Assembly (NCBI GenBank): GCA_002705055.1
Contig: PAHY01000035.1
Coordinates: 1-54,549, forward strand
DNA: 54,549 nucleotides
Direction: 5' to 3'
Source of the DNA: Planctomycetota bacterium
GTDB lineage: Bacteria; Planctomycetota; UBA1135
Shown here: in pieces, positions 8,742 to 16,523 of the stretch
How the letters are laid out: each line of letters starts with the position of its first letter
Numbering within the stretch: the stretch's first letter is position 1
The notes under the pieces: generated by a model
Told to the model about the DNA's origin: nothing
Databases searched by the model: none
What the model saw: only the letters and a program-made list of their open reading frames with translations
Translations under genes and position numbers: made by a program

Positions 8742-9646
8742 ATCCCGTCGGCAACGAGCATGAGGAGTTCCGCCATCAGGTGGAACTCCTCTTCTCTTGG
8801 CGTGCTGCGTCGCCAGGCGAGTCCGATCCGTCGCCCCGGGTGTGAGTCAGAGAAGGGCAGGATGCGCATGCCTTCGAGCTTGCGCAGCTCGCCGGTGACC
8901 GCCATGCCCGGGAGCAGGGTGGCGCCGATCCCGTTCGCGACCATGTGCACCAGCGTGTTCATGCTGGTCGCGCGGAAATCATCCATCTCCTTGCTCGGGT
9001 CCAGGCTGCATGCCGCGAAGGCGTGGTCGCGCAGGCAGTGACCGTCTTCCAGGAGCAGCAGCTCGAGCTGGTCGATCTCTCTCTTCTTGACCGACTTGCG
9101 CTTGGCGAAGGGATGGTCCTCCGGGACAGCCAGCACGAAGGGGTCGTCAAACAGGAAGTGTTCCTCGGCTCCTCCGGTGTCGACGTCGAGCGCGAGCAGA
9201 AGCAGGTCGAGCTTGTGTTCGTGCAGCTGCTCGACCAGCTCGTGGGTCTGTCCCTCGCGCAGCATCAGGCGCAGCTCGGGATAGCGGCGGTGCGCTTCCG
9301 GGGCGAGGCGCGGCAACAGATAAGGGGCGATGGTTGGAATGACGCCGAGGCGCAGGGGCCCGGTGAGCGGCTCCTTCTGCGCCTCGGCCTCGGCGACGAG
9401 ATCCAGCGCGTCGGCGACGGTGGCGCGGGCGCGCGGCAGCAGGCGTTCGCCGGCAGCGGACAGATGGACCGATCGCCCCGCGCGTTCGAACAGAGTCACG
9501 CCCAGGGTTTTCTCGAGCTGCTGGATCTGGCTGCTCAGGGCGGGCTGGGTGACGAAGCTGGCTTCGGCTGCAGCACGAAAGCTGCCGTGATCGACGATGC
9601 CGAGGAAGTACTCGAGCTGGCGAAGGGTGGGGAGAATAGGCTGCAT
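8735..9646 (-). CDS. oxyR: LysR-family peroxide sensor OxyR
   Basis: 303 aa. The N-terminal winged helix (LRQLEYFLGIVDHGSFRAAA...TQPALSSQI) is LysR-type. The regulatory domain carries LLEDGHCLRDHAFAAC, matching the OxyR redox switch: C204 and C213 are nine residues apart, as in E. coli C199/C208, and the GHCLRD context is conserved. It is followed by DFRATSMNTL...NGIGATLLP. It should form an intramolecular disulfide on peroxide exposure and activate antioxidant genes. No catalase or peroxiredoxin gene sits beside it here. An AT-rich dyad 24 nt upstream of the start (9670-9681) is a candidate autoregulatory site. Confidence 0.93.
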   Translation of the reverse strand: MQPILPTLRQLEYFLGIVDHGSFRAAAEASFVTQPALSSQIQQLEKTLGVTLFERAGRSVHLSAAGERLLPRARATVADALDLVAEAEAQKEPLTGPLRLGVIPTIAPYLLPRLAPEAHRRYPELRLMLREGQTHELVEQLHEHKLDLLLLALDVDTGGAEEHFLFDDPFVLAVPEDHPFAKRKSVKKREIDQLELLLLEDGHCLRDHAFAACSLDPSKEMDDFRATSMNTLVHMVANGIGATLLPGMAVTGELRKLEGMRILPFSDSHPGRRIGLAWRRSTPREEEFHLMAELLMLVADGIY

Positions 9647-9669
9647 GCTGATCGATGAGCGAACTTCGA

Positions 9670-9681
9670 TAGTTTAACCTA
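9670..9681. promoter_or_regulatory. imperfect AT-rich palindrome upstream of oxyR
   Basis: TAGTTTAACCTA is symmetrical at 10 of 12 positions (TAG-n-TTAA-n-CTA) and stands out as AT-rich in a GC-rich region. It lies 24-35 nt upstream of the oxyR ATG. The ATAG and CTA half-sites resemble OxyR/LysR half-sites, although the spacing is not the E. coli ATAG-N7-CTAT. Its role is inferred. Confidence 0.35.
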
Positions 9682-9695
9682 ATAAGTCAGGGCAC

Positions 9696-9727
9696 AAAAA
9701 AATGCGCTGCCGCCGAGGCGGAGCGCA
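9696..9727 (-). terminator. rho-independent terminator after the zinc-ribbon gene
   Basis: On the minus strand a hairpin, TGCGCT paired with AGCGCA plus an inner CCGC/GCGG stem around a CGAG loop (9703-9727), is followed by seven T residues (the A run at 9696-9702 on the plus strand). This is a textbook intrinsic terminator. It sits between the stop of the minus-strand gene at 9791 and the oxyR start, so it separates the two units. Confidence 0.85.
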
Positions 9728-9763
9728 ACCCCAGAGCAGCCGGAGGCCGCTTCCCGGGTTTGG

Positions 9764-9784
9764 GCGCCTGCAATCAGCAGGCGC
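9764..9784. other. perfect 8-bp hairpin
   Basis: GCGCCTGC and GCAGGCGC flank a 5-nt AATCA loop, 7 nt past the stop codon of the small zinc-ribbon gene. No T run follows on either strand. It may stabilise the 3' end of that mRNA, ahead of the true terminator at 9696-9727. Confidence 0.5.
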
Positions 9785-9790
9785 GATCGA

Positions 9791-9994
9791 TCAAGAGACC
9801 CGCTTGTCTTTCTTCGCGGCCTTATCGGCCTTGAGACCGTCCAGGAAAGCCTTCTTGTCAGCCGTGCTGAAAAGGCGCACCTTGGACCCGCACTCGACGC
9901 AGAACGAGGAGTCGATGCTTTGGAGATACCGGACGTAGTCCCGACAGCTCGGGCAGTACTTCTTGGCGTTGTAGTAGTGGACGCTCGGGTTCAT
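9791..9994 (-). CDS. small zinc-ribbon protein
   Basis: 67 aa from ATG at 9994. The frame is open further upstream, but that part reads as non-protein-like sequence. Two CxxC knuckles, YCPSC and FCVEC, lie 19 residues apart and should bind one zinc ion. The tail is Lys-rich (KKAFLDGLKADKAAKKDKRVS). The aromatic start (MNPSVHYYNAKKYCPSC) and basic end suggest a small nucleic-acid- or ribosome-associated protein; that role is inference. It has its own intrinsic terminator downstream and a hairpin (GAGGGC-GAA-GCCCTC, 10027-10041) in the region upstream of the start. Upstream, 9995-10228 holds no gene that I can support. Confidence 0.7.
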   Translation of the reverse strand: MNPSVHYYNAKKYCPSCRDYVRYLQSIDSSFCVECGSKVRLFSTADKKAFLDGLKADKAAKKDKRVS

Positions 9995-10026
9995 GACATG
10001 GACCAGATGAGGGTCGAAAGAACTGG

Positions 10027-10041
10027 GAGGGCGAAGCCCTC
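10027..10041. other. 6-bp hairpin in leader of zinc-ribbon gene
   Basis: GAGGGC and GCCCTC around a GAA loop, 32 nt upstream of the ATG at 9994. On the minus strand it is preceded, not followed, by a T run, so it is not a terminator for the downstream gene. A leader structure or operator is possible. Confidence 0.35.
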
Positions 10042-10228
10042 GAAAAAACATAGGGGGCAAGGGGCACTTGCGTTGCCAAATCTCGGGTGAAAATCCTGTG
10101 CGCACAAGGTGGTTTCTAGGAACCCGCAAATCACAAGTGCAGGTGCTTGAGCCGCGGTTCAGGGGCCATGAAGCCCAGTTTTCACGGGTCAAGGACGAAA
10201 AAACAAGTTCCAGAAGTAGAAAAATCGC

Positions 10229-11353
10229 CTAGCCGCCACGCGCCTCGGCGAGGGCGCGATCGATCTCGTCCCGTACCTCGGCATCCTGCTCCTTGGCCCA
10301 GGCCGCCTCAAGCGCGGCCCGCGCGTCGAGCCGACCGAGCGCCCAGGCGGCGTGGCCGCGGACCAGCGCGGCAGGATCCTGCTCGAGTGCCAGGCTGAGT
10401 TCGGCCTCGCCGCGGCCCAGATTGCCCAGCGCCACGCAGGCATTGCGGGCTAGGCCGGCGCGCCCCGGCCGCCGCAGCGGGCTGCCCTGGAAGTGGGCGG
10501 CGAAGCGCGCCTCGTCCAGGCCCAGCAGGTCTTCCAGCCGGAGCTCATCCAGCGCCGGCAATCGACCCCACTCCGCATCGTGCTCGCCGGCGTGATCGCC
10601 GAAGGGGCAGACCTCAAGGCAGAGGTCGCAGCCGAAGACCCACTCGCCCAGCGCTGGCCGCAGCTCGTGGGGGATCGCCCCGCGCAGCTCGATGGTCAGA
10701 TAGGAAAGACACAGCCGGGCATCTAGCGACCAGGCCGCATCGAGCGCGCCGGTGGGGCAGATGTCGAGGCAACGCGTGCAGCTGCCACAGCTCGCCCAGC
10801 GGCGCACCGGCTTGCGGTAGTCGGGCAGCGGCGCGTCCACCAGCAGCTCGCCAAGGAGTACCCAGGGGCCGAAGTCCGGGTCGAGCAGCAAGGTGTTCTT
10901 GCCGCGCCAGCCCGTGTGCGCCTGGATCGCCCACTCACGTTCGGCGAGCGGCGCCGCGTCGGTGCAGGCGCGAAAGCGGTCGACCAAGCCGGCGGCACGC
11001 AGCCGCTTCCCGAGGCGCTCGAGCCGCTTGCCGATCAGATTGTGGTAGTCGCGGCCAAGCGCATAGCGCGCGACGCGCCCTCCGCCACGAAAGGAGCCTG
11101 CCTCGCGCGCGTACGGAAGCGCGACCAGCACCATGCTCTGCGCCCAGTCCTTCCATGCCCGGGGATCCTCAAGCAGGGGCGCGGCGGCGGCGAGATAGTC
11201 CATCTCTCCGGCGCGTCCTTCGTGCATCCATTGCCGGATGCGCGTGCGCACCTCGGCGCGCAGCGCCTCGACCGGAGTCGTCGCGCGCACCTCAAGCCCC
11301 ACTTCCTGCGCAGCTTGCTGCAGTGTTGCGAGGATTTGACTGTCCGAGGGCAT
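10229..11353 (-). CDS. queG: epoxyqueuosine reductase
   Basis: 374 aa from ATG at 11353; the longer open frame upstream runs into the divergent gene's promoter. QueG reduces epoxyqueuosine to queuosine in tRNA using cobalamin and two 4Fe-4S clusters. Clusters are visible as C189-x2-C192-x2-C195-x3-C199 (CGSCTRCLDICP) and C242-x2-C245-x3-C249 (CDLCLEVCP), with a further Cys at 215. RDYHNLIGKRLERL and TDAAPLAER (D132 region, catalytic Asp) match the family. The C-terminal 110 residues look like HEAT repeats, as in longer QueG proteins that contact tRNA. No other queuosine genes are nearby. It diverges from the next lipoprotein over 40 bp. Confidence 0.95.
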   Translation of the reverse strand: MPSDSQILATLQQAAQEVGLEVRATTPVEALRAEVRTRIRQWMHEGRAGEMDYLAAAAPLLEDPRAWKDWAQSMVLVALPYAREAGSFRGGGRVARYALGRDYHNLIGKRLERLGKRLRAAGLVDRFRACTDAAPLAEREWAIQAHTGWRGKNTLLLDPDFGPWVLLGELLVDAPLPDYRKPVRRWASCGSCTRCLDICPTGALDAAWSLDARLCLSYLTIELRGAIPHELRPALGEWVFGCDLCLEVCPFGDHAGEHDAEWGRLPALDELRLEDLLGLDEARFAAHFQGSPLRRPGRAGLARNACVALGNLGRGEAELSLALEQDPAALVRGHAAWALGRLDARAALEAAWAKEQDAEVRDEIDRALAEARGG

Positions 11354-11393
11354 GTCGCGCGGGGCGGGGCGTCGATCTGGGTTAGATTGCAGT

Positions 11394-11855
11394 ATGGCTC
11401 TCTCTCGCAACCAGTTCCTCTTTCTCGTTGGCTGCGCGCTGCTGTGGGCGGTGATGTCCTGCACGCACGCGAACAGCACGCCCTTTGCTCCCGCTGCCGG
11501 AGGTGACTCGATCATCTCGGCACAGAACCGCATCCATCGTGACGCTCGCGTCGAAAACCTGGCCCCCGGGATGTGGCGTTCGATCTTTCAGGTGCCCAGC
11601 AATCGCTGGCTGGTGATCACCGACTTTGACTACGTCGTGGAAGGCATCGGAGAGCTGCGGTTGTCCGAGTACGACGGCGTCGACTTTGAGACCCGACGCG
11701 AGACCTACTTCATGCGCCGCGAAGGGGGCTATCACTCCGAGAGCGGGATGATCTTTGCCCCGGGCACCGATGTGGTCTTCGAGAACCGCGCGATCAGCGG
11801 CGGCATCCTCGACGACATCGGCTACACCTTCAGCGGCTATCTGCTCGCCAACTAG
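11394..11855 (+). CDS. putative lipoprotein, unknown function
   Basis: 153 aa from ATG at 11394. The N-terminus MALSRNQFLFLVGCALLWAVMSCTHA gives a hydrophobic signal with lipobox VMSC, mature Cys at residue 23. The mature part is beta-rich with an aromatic core (SNRWLVITDFDYVVEGIGEL, GMIFAPGTDVVFENRA, GYTFSGYLLAN) and may be a jelly-roll or carbohydrate-binding-like fold. No family was recognised. Its stop TAG shares the CTAG tetranucleotide with the stop of the convergent MFS gene. Confidence 0.72.
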   Translation: MALSRNQFLFLVGCALLWAVMSCTHANSTPFAPAAGGDSIISAQNRIHRDARVENLAPGMWRSIFQVPSNRWLVITDFDYVVEGIGELRLSEYDGVDFETRRETYFMRREGGYHSESGMIFAPGTDVVFENRAISGGILDDIGYTFSGYLLAN

Positions 11856-13192
11856 GCCGCTTCGACTTCTTCGTCCGGGACCGGCGGCAGGGCCAGAGCC
11901 AGGCCCAGCGGCACGAGCAGGAAGGCGGCGCCGACCCAGTACGGGGCTGCGCTGCCAAAGCGCCAATACAGCAGACTGCCGATCACCGGACCGATCGCGC
12001 GGCTGAGGCTGCCCATGGATCGGAAGGTGCCCAGGGCTAGGCCTTGGCGATCGGCCGGGCAGTAACGCGAGACCAGCGCGGAGAGACACGGCATGACGAA
12101 GGCGCTGCCGACCGCCATGCAGGCCAGGCCGGCGTAAAGCGTGCCGCTCGTCTCGGCCACGCCGATGAGGGCGAAGCCAGGAAGTGTGGTGACGAGGCCA
12201 AAGCGTGCCAGGCGCGCTTCGCCGAAGCGCGGCGCAAGTCGGCGCACCAGCCCACCCTGCACGAAGGCGATCACGAAGCCGACGAAGACGAACATCCAGG
12301 CCAGCTCGGCGTGCCCATAACCCAGGCGCGCTGCGGCGAGGAAGGTGAGCGTGAACTCAATCGCGGCGAAGGCCGTCAGGTACAGGAAGTACACCAGGTT
12401 GGTGCGGACGACCCCGGGGAAGGACAGGGTGCGCAGCCGGGCGAAGGGGTTGAGGCTGCGTTCGCTCCTGCCCTGGCCGCGCTTTTCGGGCGGCAGCGTC
12501 TCGGGGAAGGCGCGCAGCACCCACAGCAGGTTCACCAGCGCGAGCGCCGAGCTGGCGAGCGCTGCCCCGGTGAAGGGGTTGATGCCGAAGGTCGCGCCGG
12601 TGCTGGCGCCGCGCGCGACGGACTCGAGGTCGGCCTCGGGCTTGGTCCAGCCGAAGAACAGCGCGCCGATGGCCGGTCCGAGGATGAAGCCGAGGCCGAT
12701 GGCCATACCGACGATGCCCATCCCCTTGGCGCGATCCTTGCCGCTGGTCGTGTCGGCGACCGCAGCCGACGCCGTCGAGATGTTGCCGGCCATCGCGCCG
12801 CCCAGCACACGCGCCAGCACCAGCACCCAGAAGCTGGCTGCGGCAGCCCACAGCAGGTAAGCCAGGAAGGTGCCGCTGAGCGTGATGAGCAGCACCGGGC
12901 GTCGGCCGATGCGATCCGAGAGTCCGCCCCAGACGGTGGCGAAGACAAACTGCAGCAGGCCGTAGACGGAGCCGAGCAGACCACCGAACAGCGTCTGGAC
13001 CGCGTTGCGGTCGTCCCCGGCGAACTCCTGCAGTCCGCTGACCACCTGCCCGATCAGGCTGTCGGCTCCTTCGGCGGTGAAGTAGTAGTCGAGCATCCCG
13101 GGGAACAGCGGGAAGATCACCGAGAAGCCGACGATGTCGAGGAACACCGTCAGGAAGACGAGGCCAAGCACGGAGCGGGGGCGGTCGGACAT
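11852..13192 (-). CDS. MFS transporter (DHA1/TetA-like)
   Basis: 446 aa, about 12 predicted TM segments. Motif A between TM2 and TM3 is clear (GGLSDRIGRRPVLL) and TM1 reads LGLVFLTVFLDIVGFSVIFPLFP, typical of DHA1 drug-proton antiporters. Two insertions are unusual: a long loop after TM1 (about residues 32-65) and one in the middle of the N-half (about 185-210). The gene lies 2 nt downstream of ctaB and is last in the haem A / cytochrome accessory operon. Substrate unknown; drug efflux is only one possibility given that context. Confidence 0.85.
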   Translation of the reverse strand: MSDRPRSVLGLVFLTVFLDIVGFSVIFPLFPGMLDYYFTAEGADSLIGQVVSGLQEFAGDDRNAVQTLFGGLLGSVYGLLQFVFATVWGGLSDRIGRRPVLLITLSGTFLAYLLWAAAASFWVLVLARVLGGAMAGNISTASAAVADTTSGKDRAKGMGIVGMAIGLGFILGPAIGALFFGWTKPEADLESVARGASTGATFGINPFTGAALASSALALVNLLWVLRAFPETLPPEKRGQGRSERSLNPFARLRTLSFPGVVRTNLVYFLYLTAFAAIEFTLTFLAAARLGYGHAELAWMFVFVGFVIAFVQGGLVRRLAPRFGEARLARFGLVTTLPGFALIGVAETSGTLYAGLACMAVGSAFVMPCLSALVSRYCPADRQGLALGTFRSMGSLSRAIGPVIGSLLYWRFGSAAPYWVGAAFLLVPLGLALALPPVPDEEVEAA

Positions 13193-13194
13193 GC

Positions 13195-14067
13195 TCAGGT
13201 GCGAGTCTGGCTGTAGTCCCAGGTCAGCAGCGCGAGCAGCAGCGGCAGGTAGATGATCGAGGAGATCAGCACCGCGCGGGCGCGCTTGTGGGTGTGGCCG
13301 AGGCTGAACTGAATGACGTAAGCGAGGAAGGCGAGCCCCAGGGTGACAGCGCCGTAGAAGTAGGCCTTGCCGGCAAAGCCGACCAGGACCGGCGCCAGCG
13401 AAATCACGAAGAGCGCGATGGCGTAGTGAATCGATTGACGCGCCGTCGCGCCCGAGGCGCTGGCATTCGGCAGCATCTTCAGGCCGCCGCGCTCGTAGTC
13501 CTCGCGATACATCCAGGCAATCGCGAGGAAGTGCGGGAACTGCCACAGGAACAGGATCGCGAAGATGATCCCGGCCATGCGGTTGAGGCCCTGGCCGGCG
13601 GCGGCCCAGCCCACCAGCAGCGGCATCGCGCCGGGGATCGCGCCGACCACCGTGTTGAGCGTCGTGACGCGCTTCAGCGGCGTGTACACGAAGCAGTAGG
13701 TGATCAGCATGATCACCCCCAGCCAGGCAGTGAGCGGGTTGAGGAAGGCTGCCAGCCAAACCGCGCCGCCGACCCCGGTGATGAGGGTGAACCAGCGCGC
13801 CTGCGCCAGCGAGATCCGGCCGGTGGGCAGCGGGCGATCCCGCGTGCGCTCCATGCGCGCGTCGATATCGATCTCGAGGATCTGATTGAGCGCGGCGCTC
13901 GCGCAGCTCATGCCGGTGAGGCCGATCGCGAGGTGCAGGCCGTCGGCGAAACTCAGCGTGCCGGCCGAAGCCATCCATGCGCAGAGCAGGGCGCCGGTCA
14001 GCGAAACGAACTGAATGCGCGCTTTGGAGAGCGCGACCCAATCACCGAAGCTCGCCTGGGCGGTCAT
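13195..14067 (-). CDS. ctaB: haem O synthase (protohaem IX farnesyltransferase)
   Basis: 290 aa, UbiA-type membrane prenyltransferase that adds farnesyl to haem B to make haem O for cytochrome oxidases. The first Asp-rich motif, NQILEIDIDARMERTRDRPL, and the YTPLKR...NTVVGAIPGAMP loop are diagnostic; the haem O synthase feature FPHFLAIAW is present. Its ATG overlaps the ctaA stop (ATGA, 14064-14067), so it is translationally coupled to haem A synthase. Confidence 0.96.
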   Translation of the reverse strand: MTAQASFGDWVALSKARIQFVSLTGALLCAWMASAGTLSFADGLHLAIGLTGMSCASAALNQILEIDIDARMERTRDRPLPTGRISLAQARWFTLITGVGGAVWLAAFLNPLTAWLGVIMLITYCFVYTPLKRVTTLNTVVGAIPGAMPLLVGWAAAGQGLNRMAGIIFAILFLWQFPHFLAIAWMYREDYERGGLKMLPNASASGATARQSIHYAIALFVISLAPVLVGFAGKAYFYGAVTLGLAFLAYVIQFSLGHTHKRARAVLISSIIYLPLLLALLTWDYSQTRT

Positions 14068-14972
14068 GCGCTCGCGCGGCGCGCCTCCAGCGCCAGGTTT
14101 GTGGCGGCGGCCATCAGAATGACGCCCAGCACGAGGTGGCCCGAGGCGAGACCGGTCTGCACCAAGAAGCGCGAGCGCTCATCGGCGAGCTGATCCGTGA
14201 GCGGCCCGAACAGGAATGCCCAGGTCGCCAGGCCCAGGCCGAGCTGCAGCCCGATGGTGTGGGCCACGCCCTTGGCGGCGCGCGCCAGGCGGGCGCGCCC
14301 GCGGAAGTCGCGCAGGCTGCGGAAGACCGCAGTGAGCAGGACCGCGCTGGCCGTCAGCGCCAGCACGAGGTGCCCGGAAAAGGCGCCGGCCTTATGGCGC
14401 AGGCTGGCCGCAGCGAGCAGGTTGAGGAACAGCAGCACGAGGCCGGCGCTGGTCCAGAAGCGCAGGCGGCCTTCGGCGGAATCGCCGGCGGCACGCGGGG
14501 CGAAACCGCTCCATTGCGGATGGGCACGCTTGAGCAGGATCACCAGCGCGACGATCACGACCTGCGCGCCCATCGCGTGGATGATCGCGCCCCCTTGCGT
14601 GTTGCCCAGCACGCGGAACGCGCCCAGCACACCCTGCAGGGAGATGAGCGCGAGCACCAGCGCGGCCATCCGCGTCAGCTCGCGGCGCGTGCGCCACGCC
14701 ACCACGACGCAGACGATCGCCAGGATGCCCACCAGCGCCCCGGCCTGGCGGTGGGTGTGTTCTAGTGCCGAGCCGGTGCCGTAGTCTTCCGCCAGGCTGG
14801 CGTAGAAGAAGTTGAACAGACCCTGCGAGTTGATGTTCGGCCAGGTCGGGTAGGCCATGCCCGTCTCGGTGCTGGTGACCACGCCGCCGATCCCGACCGT
14901 CAGGATGATGGTCATCGCGAGGGTCGCGAGCGCCCAGCGATAGAGGGCCGGCGATGGGGAGGCGGCACTCAT
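14064..14972 (-). CDS. ctaA: haem A synthase (COX15/CtaA)
   Basis: 302 aa, about eight TM helices, converting haem O to haem A. Conserved His motifs are visible in the expected helices: LEHTHRQAGALVG (the EHxHR motif), GAIIHAMGAQ, AFSGHLVLAL and LASGHLVLGV. The N-terminal part GIGGVVTSTETGMAYPTWP matches the family's GGxVRxTxSGxxxPDWP segment with variations. Start ATG at 14972 overlaps the cytochrome c stop by one base (TAATG). Confidence 0.94.
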   Translation of the reverse strand: MSAASPSPALYRWALATLAMTIILTVGIGGVVTSTETGMAYPTWPNINSQGLFNFFYASLAEDYGTGSALEHTHRQAGALVGILAIVCVVVAWRTRRELTRMAALVLALISLQGVLGAFRVLGNTQGGAIIHAMGAQVVIVALVILLKRAHPQWSGFAPRAAGDSAEGRLRFWTSAGLVLLFLNLLAAASLRHKAGAFSGHLVLALTASAVLLTAVFRSLRDFRGRARLARAAKGVAHTIGLQLGLGLATWAFLFGPLTDQLADERSRFLVQTGLASGHLVLGVILMAAATNLALEARRASA

Positions 14973-16069
14973 TAGTCGGAGAGCGAGCGGAGGTAATGCG
15001 TGAGGTCCGTGATCTCGGACGGACTCAGCACGCCGGCGTAACCGGCCATCGGGGTGCCGGCGATCCCCAAGGAGATGCTGCGATAGACCTGCTCGGGCGA
15101 GCCGCCGCCGTGGAAGGAGCCGTAGCTGAAGTCGGCCGGGCGCACCGGGTTGCCCCAGACGTCGCGCAGGATCCAGCCGTGCTCGGCATCCCAAGCGCCG
15201 AGGCCGCGGCCCTTGCCGTCGATTCCGTGGCACTGGGCGCAGCCGGCTTTCGCGCTCTTGTACAGCTCGGCGCCGCGTGCGATGGCCGCGTCATCCGCAG
15301 GCGCCGGCACCTCGGTGAAGGCGGTCCCAGGAGCATTGCGCCACTCGGTGCCGACCGCCTCCAGCGCGACGCGCGTGCCTTCGAGGACGCGGAACTCGAC
15401 CTCGGCCGGGTCCGCTGTCTGCGCGCCGTCGGTCTGGGCCAAAGTCTGCAGCGCGCCGGCGACGCGCGATTCCACTGCGCCGCGCATCAGCAGATACTGC
15501 ACGTAGTCAACCAGCGTCGTGCGCTCGGCCTCTTCGAGCATCGCGAAGTCCGCCATCGCCGTCGACGCGACGCCCTGCTCAAGGATCCGATGCAGGTCCT
15601 CGCGCAGCGGCGGCAGCAGCCCGGGCGTCTGCTTGAACTTGGTCAGGCCGAGGCTGAAGTCGCGCGGCCGCGGCAGCAGGATCTTGGCCGTCTGAGTCGA
15701 GGCGTCCCCGCGCACGCCGTGGCAATGCTGGCAGTTGCGCTGATAGGAGGCGCGCCCCTCGAGCAGGCGCGCGGCGATGGCCTGATCGTTGCCGGCGCGC
15801 AGCTCGCCCTTGGCATTCGGGGTGTCGCGGAACAGCTCCTGCCAGCCCTCGGGCAGCTGCGGGGCTTCATGCGTCCCCAGCTGATGCTCAAGCTGCGCGA
15901 CCAGCAGGGACTCCGTGGTTGCGCCCAGCTCCAGCTCGCGGGTGCGCTCCGCCAGCGCGGGCCCGCTGGCCGGGGCCATCGAGCTGCCGCTTACCATCAG
16001 GGCCAGCCCGATCGCGGTGGCCACGACGGTCGCGACCACTCCGGGAACATCGCGCGGGTGCAGCTTCAT
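14972..16069 (-). CDS. di-haem c-type cytochrome
   Basis: 365 aa. One N-terminal membrane anchor or signal (about residues 10-30) precedes two class I cytochrome c domains: CQHCH at 113-117 and CAQCH at 277-281. Probable Met axial ligands lie in TAMADF and TPMAGY. Both domains share a PRPxDFS / RPADFSYG segment about 20-30 residues after the haem site, so they look like an internal duplication. It lies between DUF420 and ctaA in the oxidase accessory operon and likely carries electrons on the periplasmic side, perhaps to a haem-copper oxidase encoded elsewhere. Confidence 0.92.
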   Translation of the reverse strand: MKLHPRDVPGVVATVVATAIGLALMVSGSSMAPASGPALAERTRELELGATTESLLVAQLEHQLGTHEAPQLPEGWQELFRDTPNAKGELRAGNDQAIAARLLEGRASYQRNCQHCHGVRGDASTQTAKILLPRPRDFSLGLTKFKQTPGLLPPLREDLHRILEQGVASTAMADFAMLEEAERTTLVDYVQYLLMRGAVESRVAGALQTLAQTDGAQTADPAEVEFRVLEGTRVALEAVGTEWRNAPGTAFTEVPAPADDAAIARGAELYKSAKAGCAQCHGIDGKGRGLGAWDAEHGWILRDVWGNPVRPADFSYGSFHGGGSPEQVYRSISLGIAGTPMAGYAGVLSPSEITDLTHYLRSLSD

Positions 16070-16519
16070 CTATGCCTGGGCGTTGGCCTGCTGGTAGGAG
16101 TCGGTGAACACGTACAGCACCAGGTAGATGAGCACTCCGGTGATGCTGACGAAGATCCAGATCGGCGCCGTCACCTTGGCCCACTTGCGGTGCGACTCCC
16201 GGCGTTCCTTGAAGCCGAGGTACGCCGTGCGCAGGGCCAGGAAAGGCACCAGCGCGGCCAGCACCGTGTGGGCCAGCAGCATGATCAGGTAGGGGGCCTT
16301 GCCCCATTCGGGCCCGGCGTACTTCACCGTCAGGCCGATCAGCGCGTGGTGCGTCAGATAGCTGATCAGGAACAGCGTCGAAGTGACCAGCGCCGCGATC
16401 ATCATGCGCTTGTGCGCCTCTTCTCTGCCGCGCTTGATCTGCGCGATTCCCATGACGAGCAGCAGGAAGGCCAGGCCATTTAGGCAGGCGTTCAGCGTCG
16501 GCAGAAAGGGGAGATCCAT
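16070..16519 (-). CDS. DUF420 membrane protein
   Basis: 149 aa, four predicted TM helices, from ATG at 16519. The text FLPTLNACLNGLAFLLLVMG, RGREEAHKRMMIAALVTSTLFLISYLTHH and ESHRKWAKVTAPIWIFVSITG is the DUF420 pattern. The conserved His residues in the membrane (AHKRMM, TLFLISYLTHH, LLAHTVLAAL, ESHRKW) could bind haem or metal. DUF420 proteins usually sit with cox assembly genes, as here between sco and a cytochrome c. It abuts the cytochrome c gene with zero spacing. Confidence 0.9.
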   Translation of the reverse strand: MDLPFLPTLNACLNGLAFLLLVMGIAQIKRGREEAHKRMMIAALVTSTLFLISYLTHHALIGLTVKYAGPEWGKAPYLIMLLAHTVLAALVPFLALRTAYLGFKERRESHRKWAKVTAPIWIFVSITGVLIYLVLYVFTDSYQQANAQA

Positions 16520-16523
16520 CGGT

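Noticed and set aside
11852..13192. Calling the MFS protein a tetracycline resistance pump
   Set aside because: Motif A and TM1 are DHA1-like, but the haem-operon context and unusual insertions make a drug substrate unsupported.
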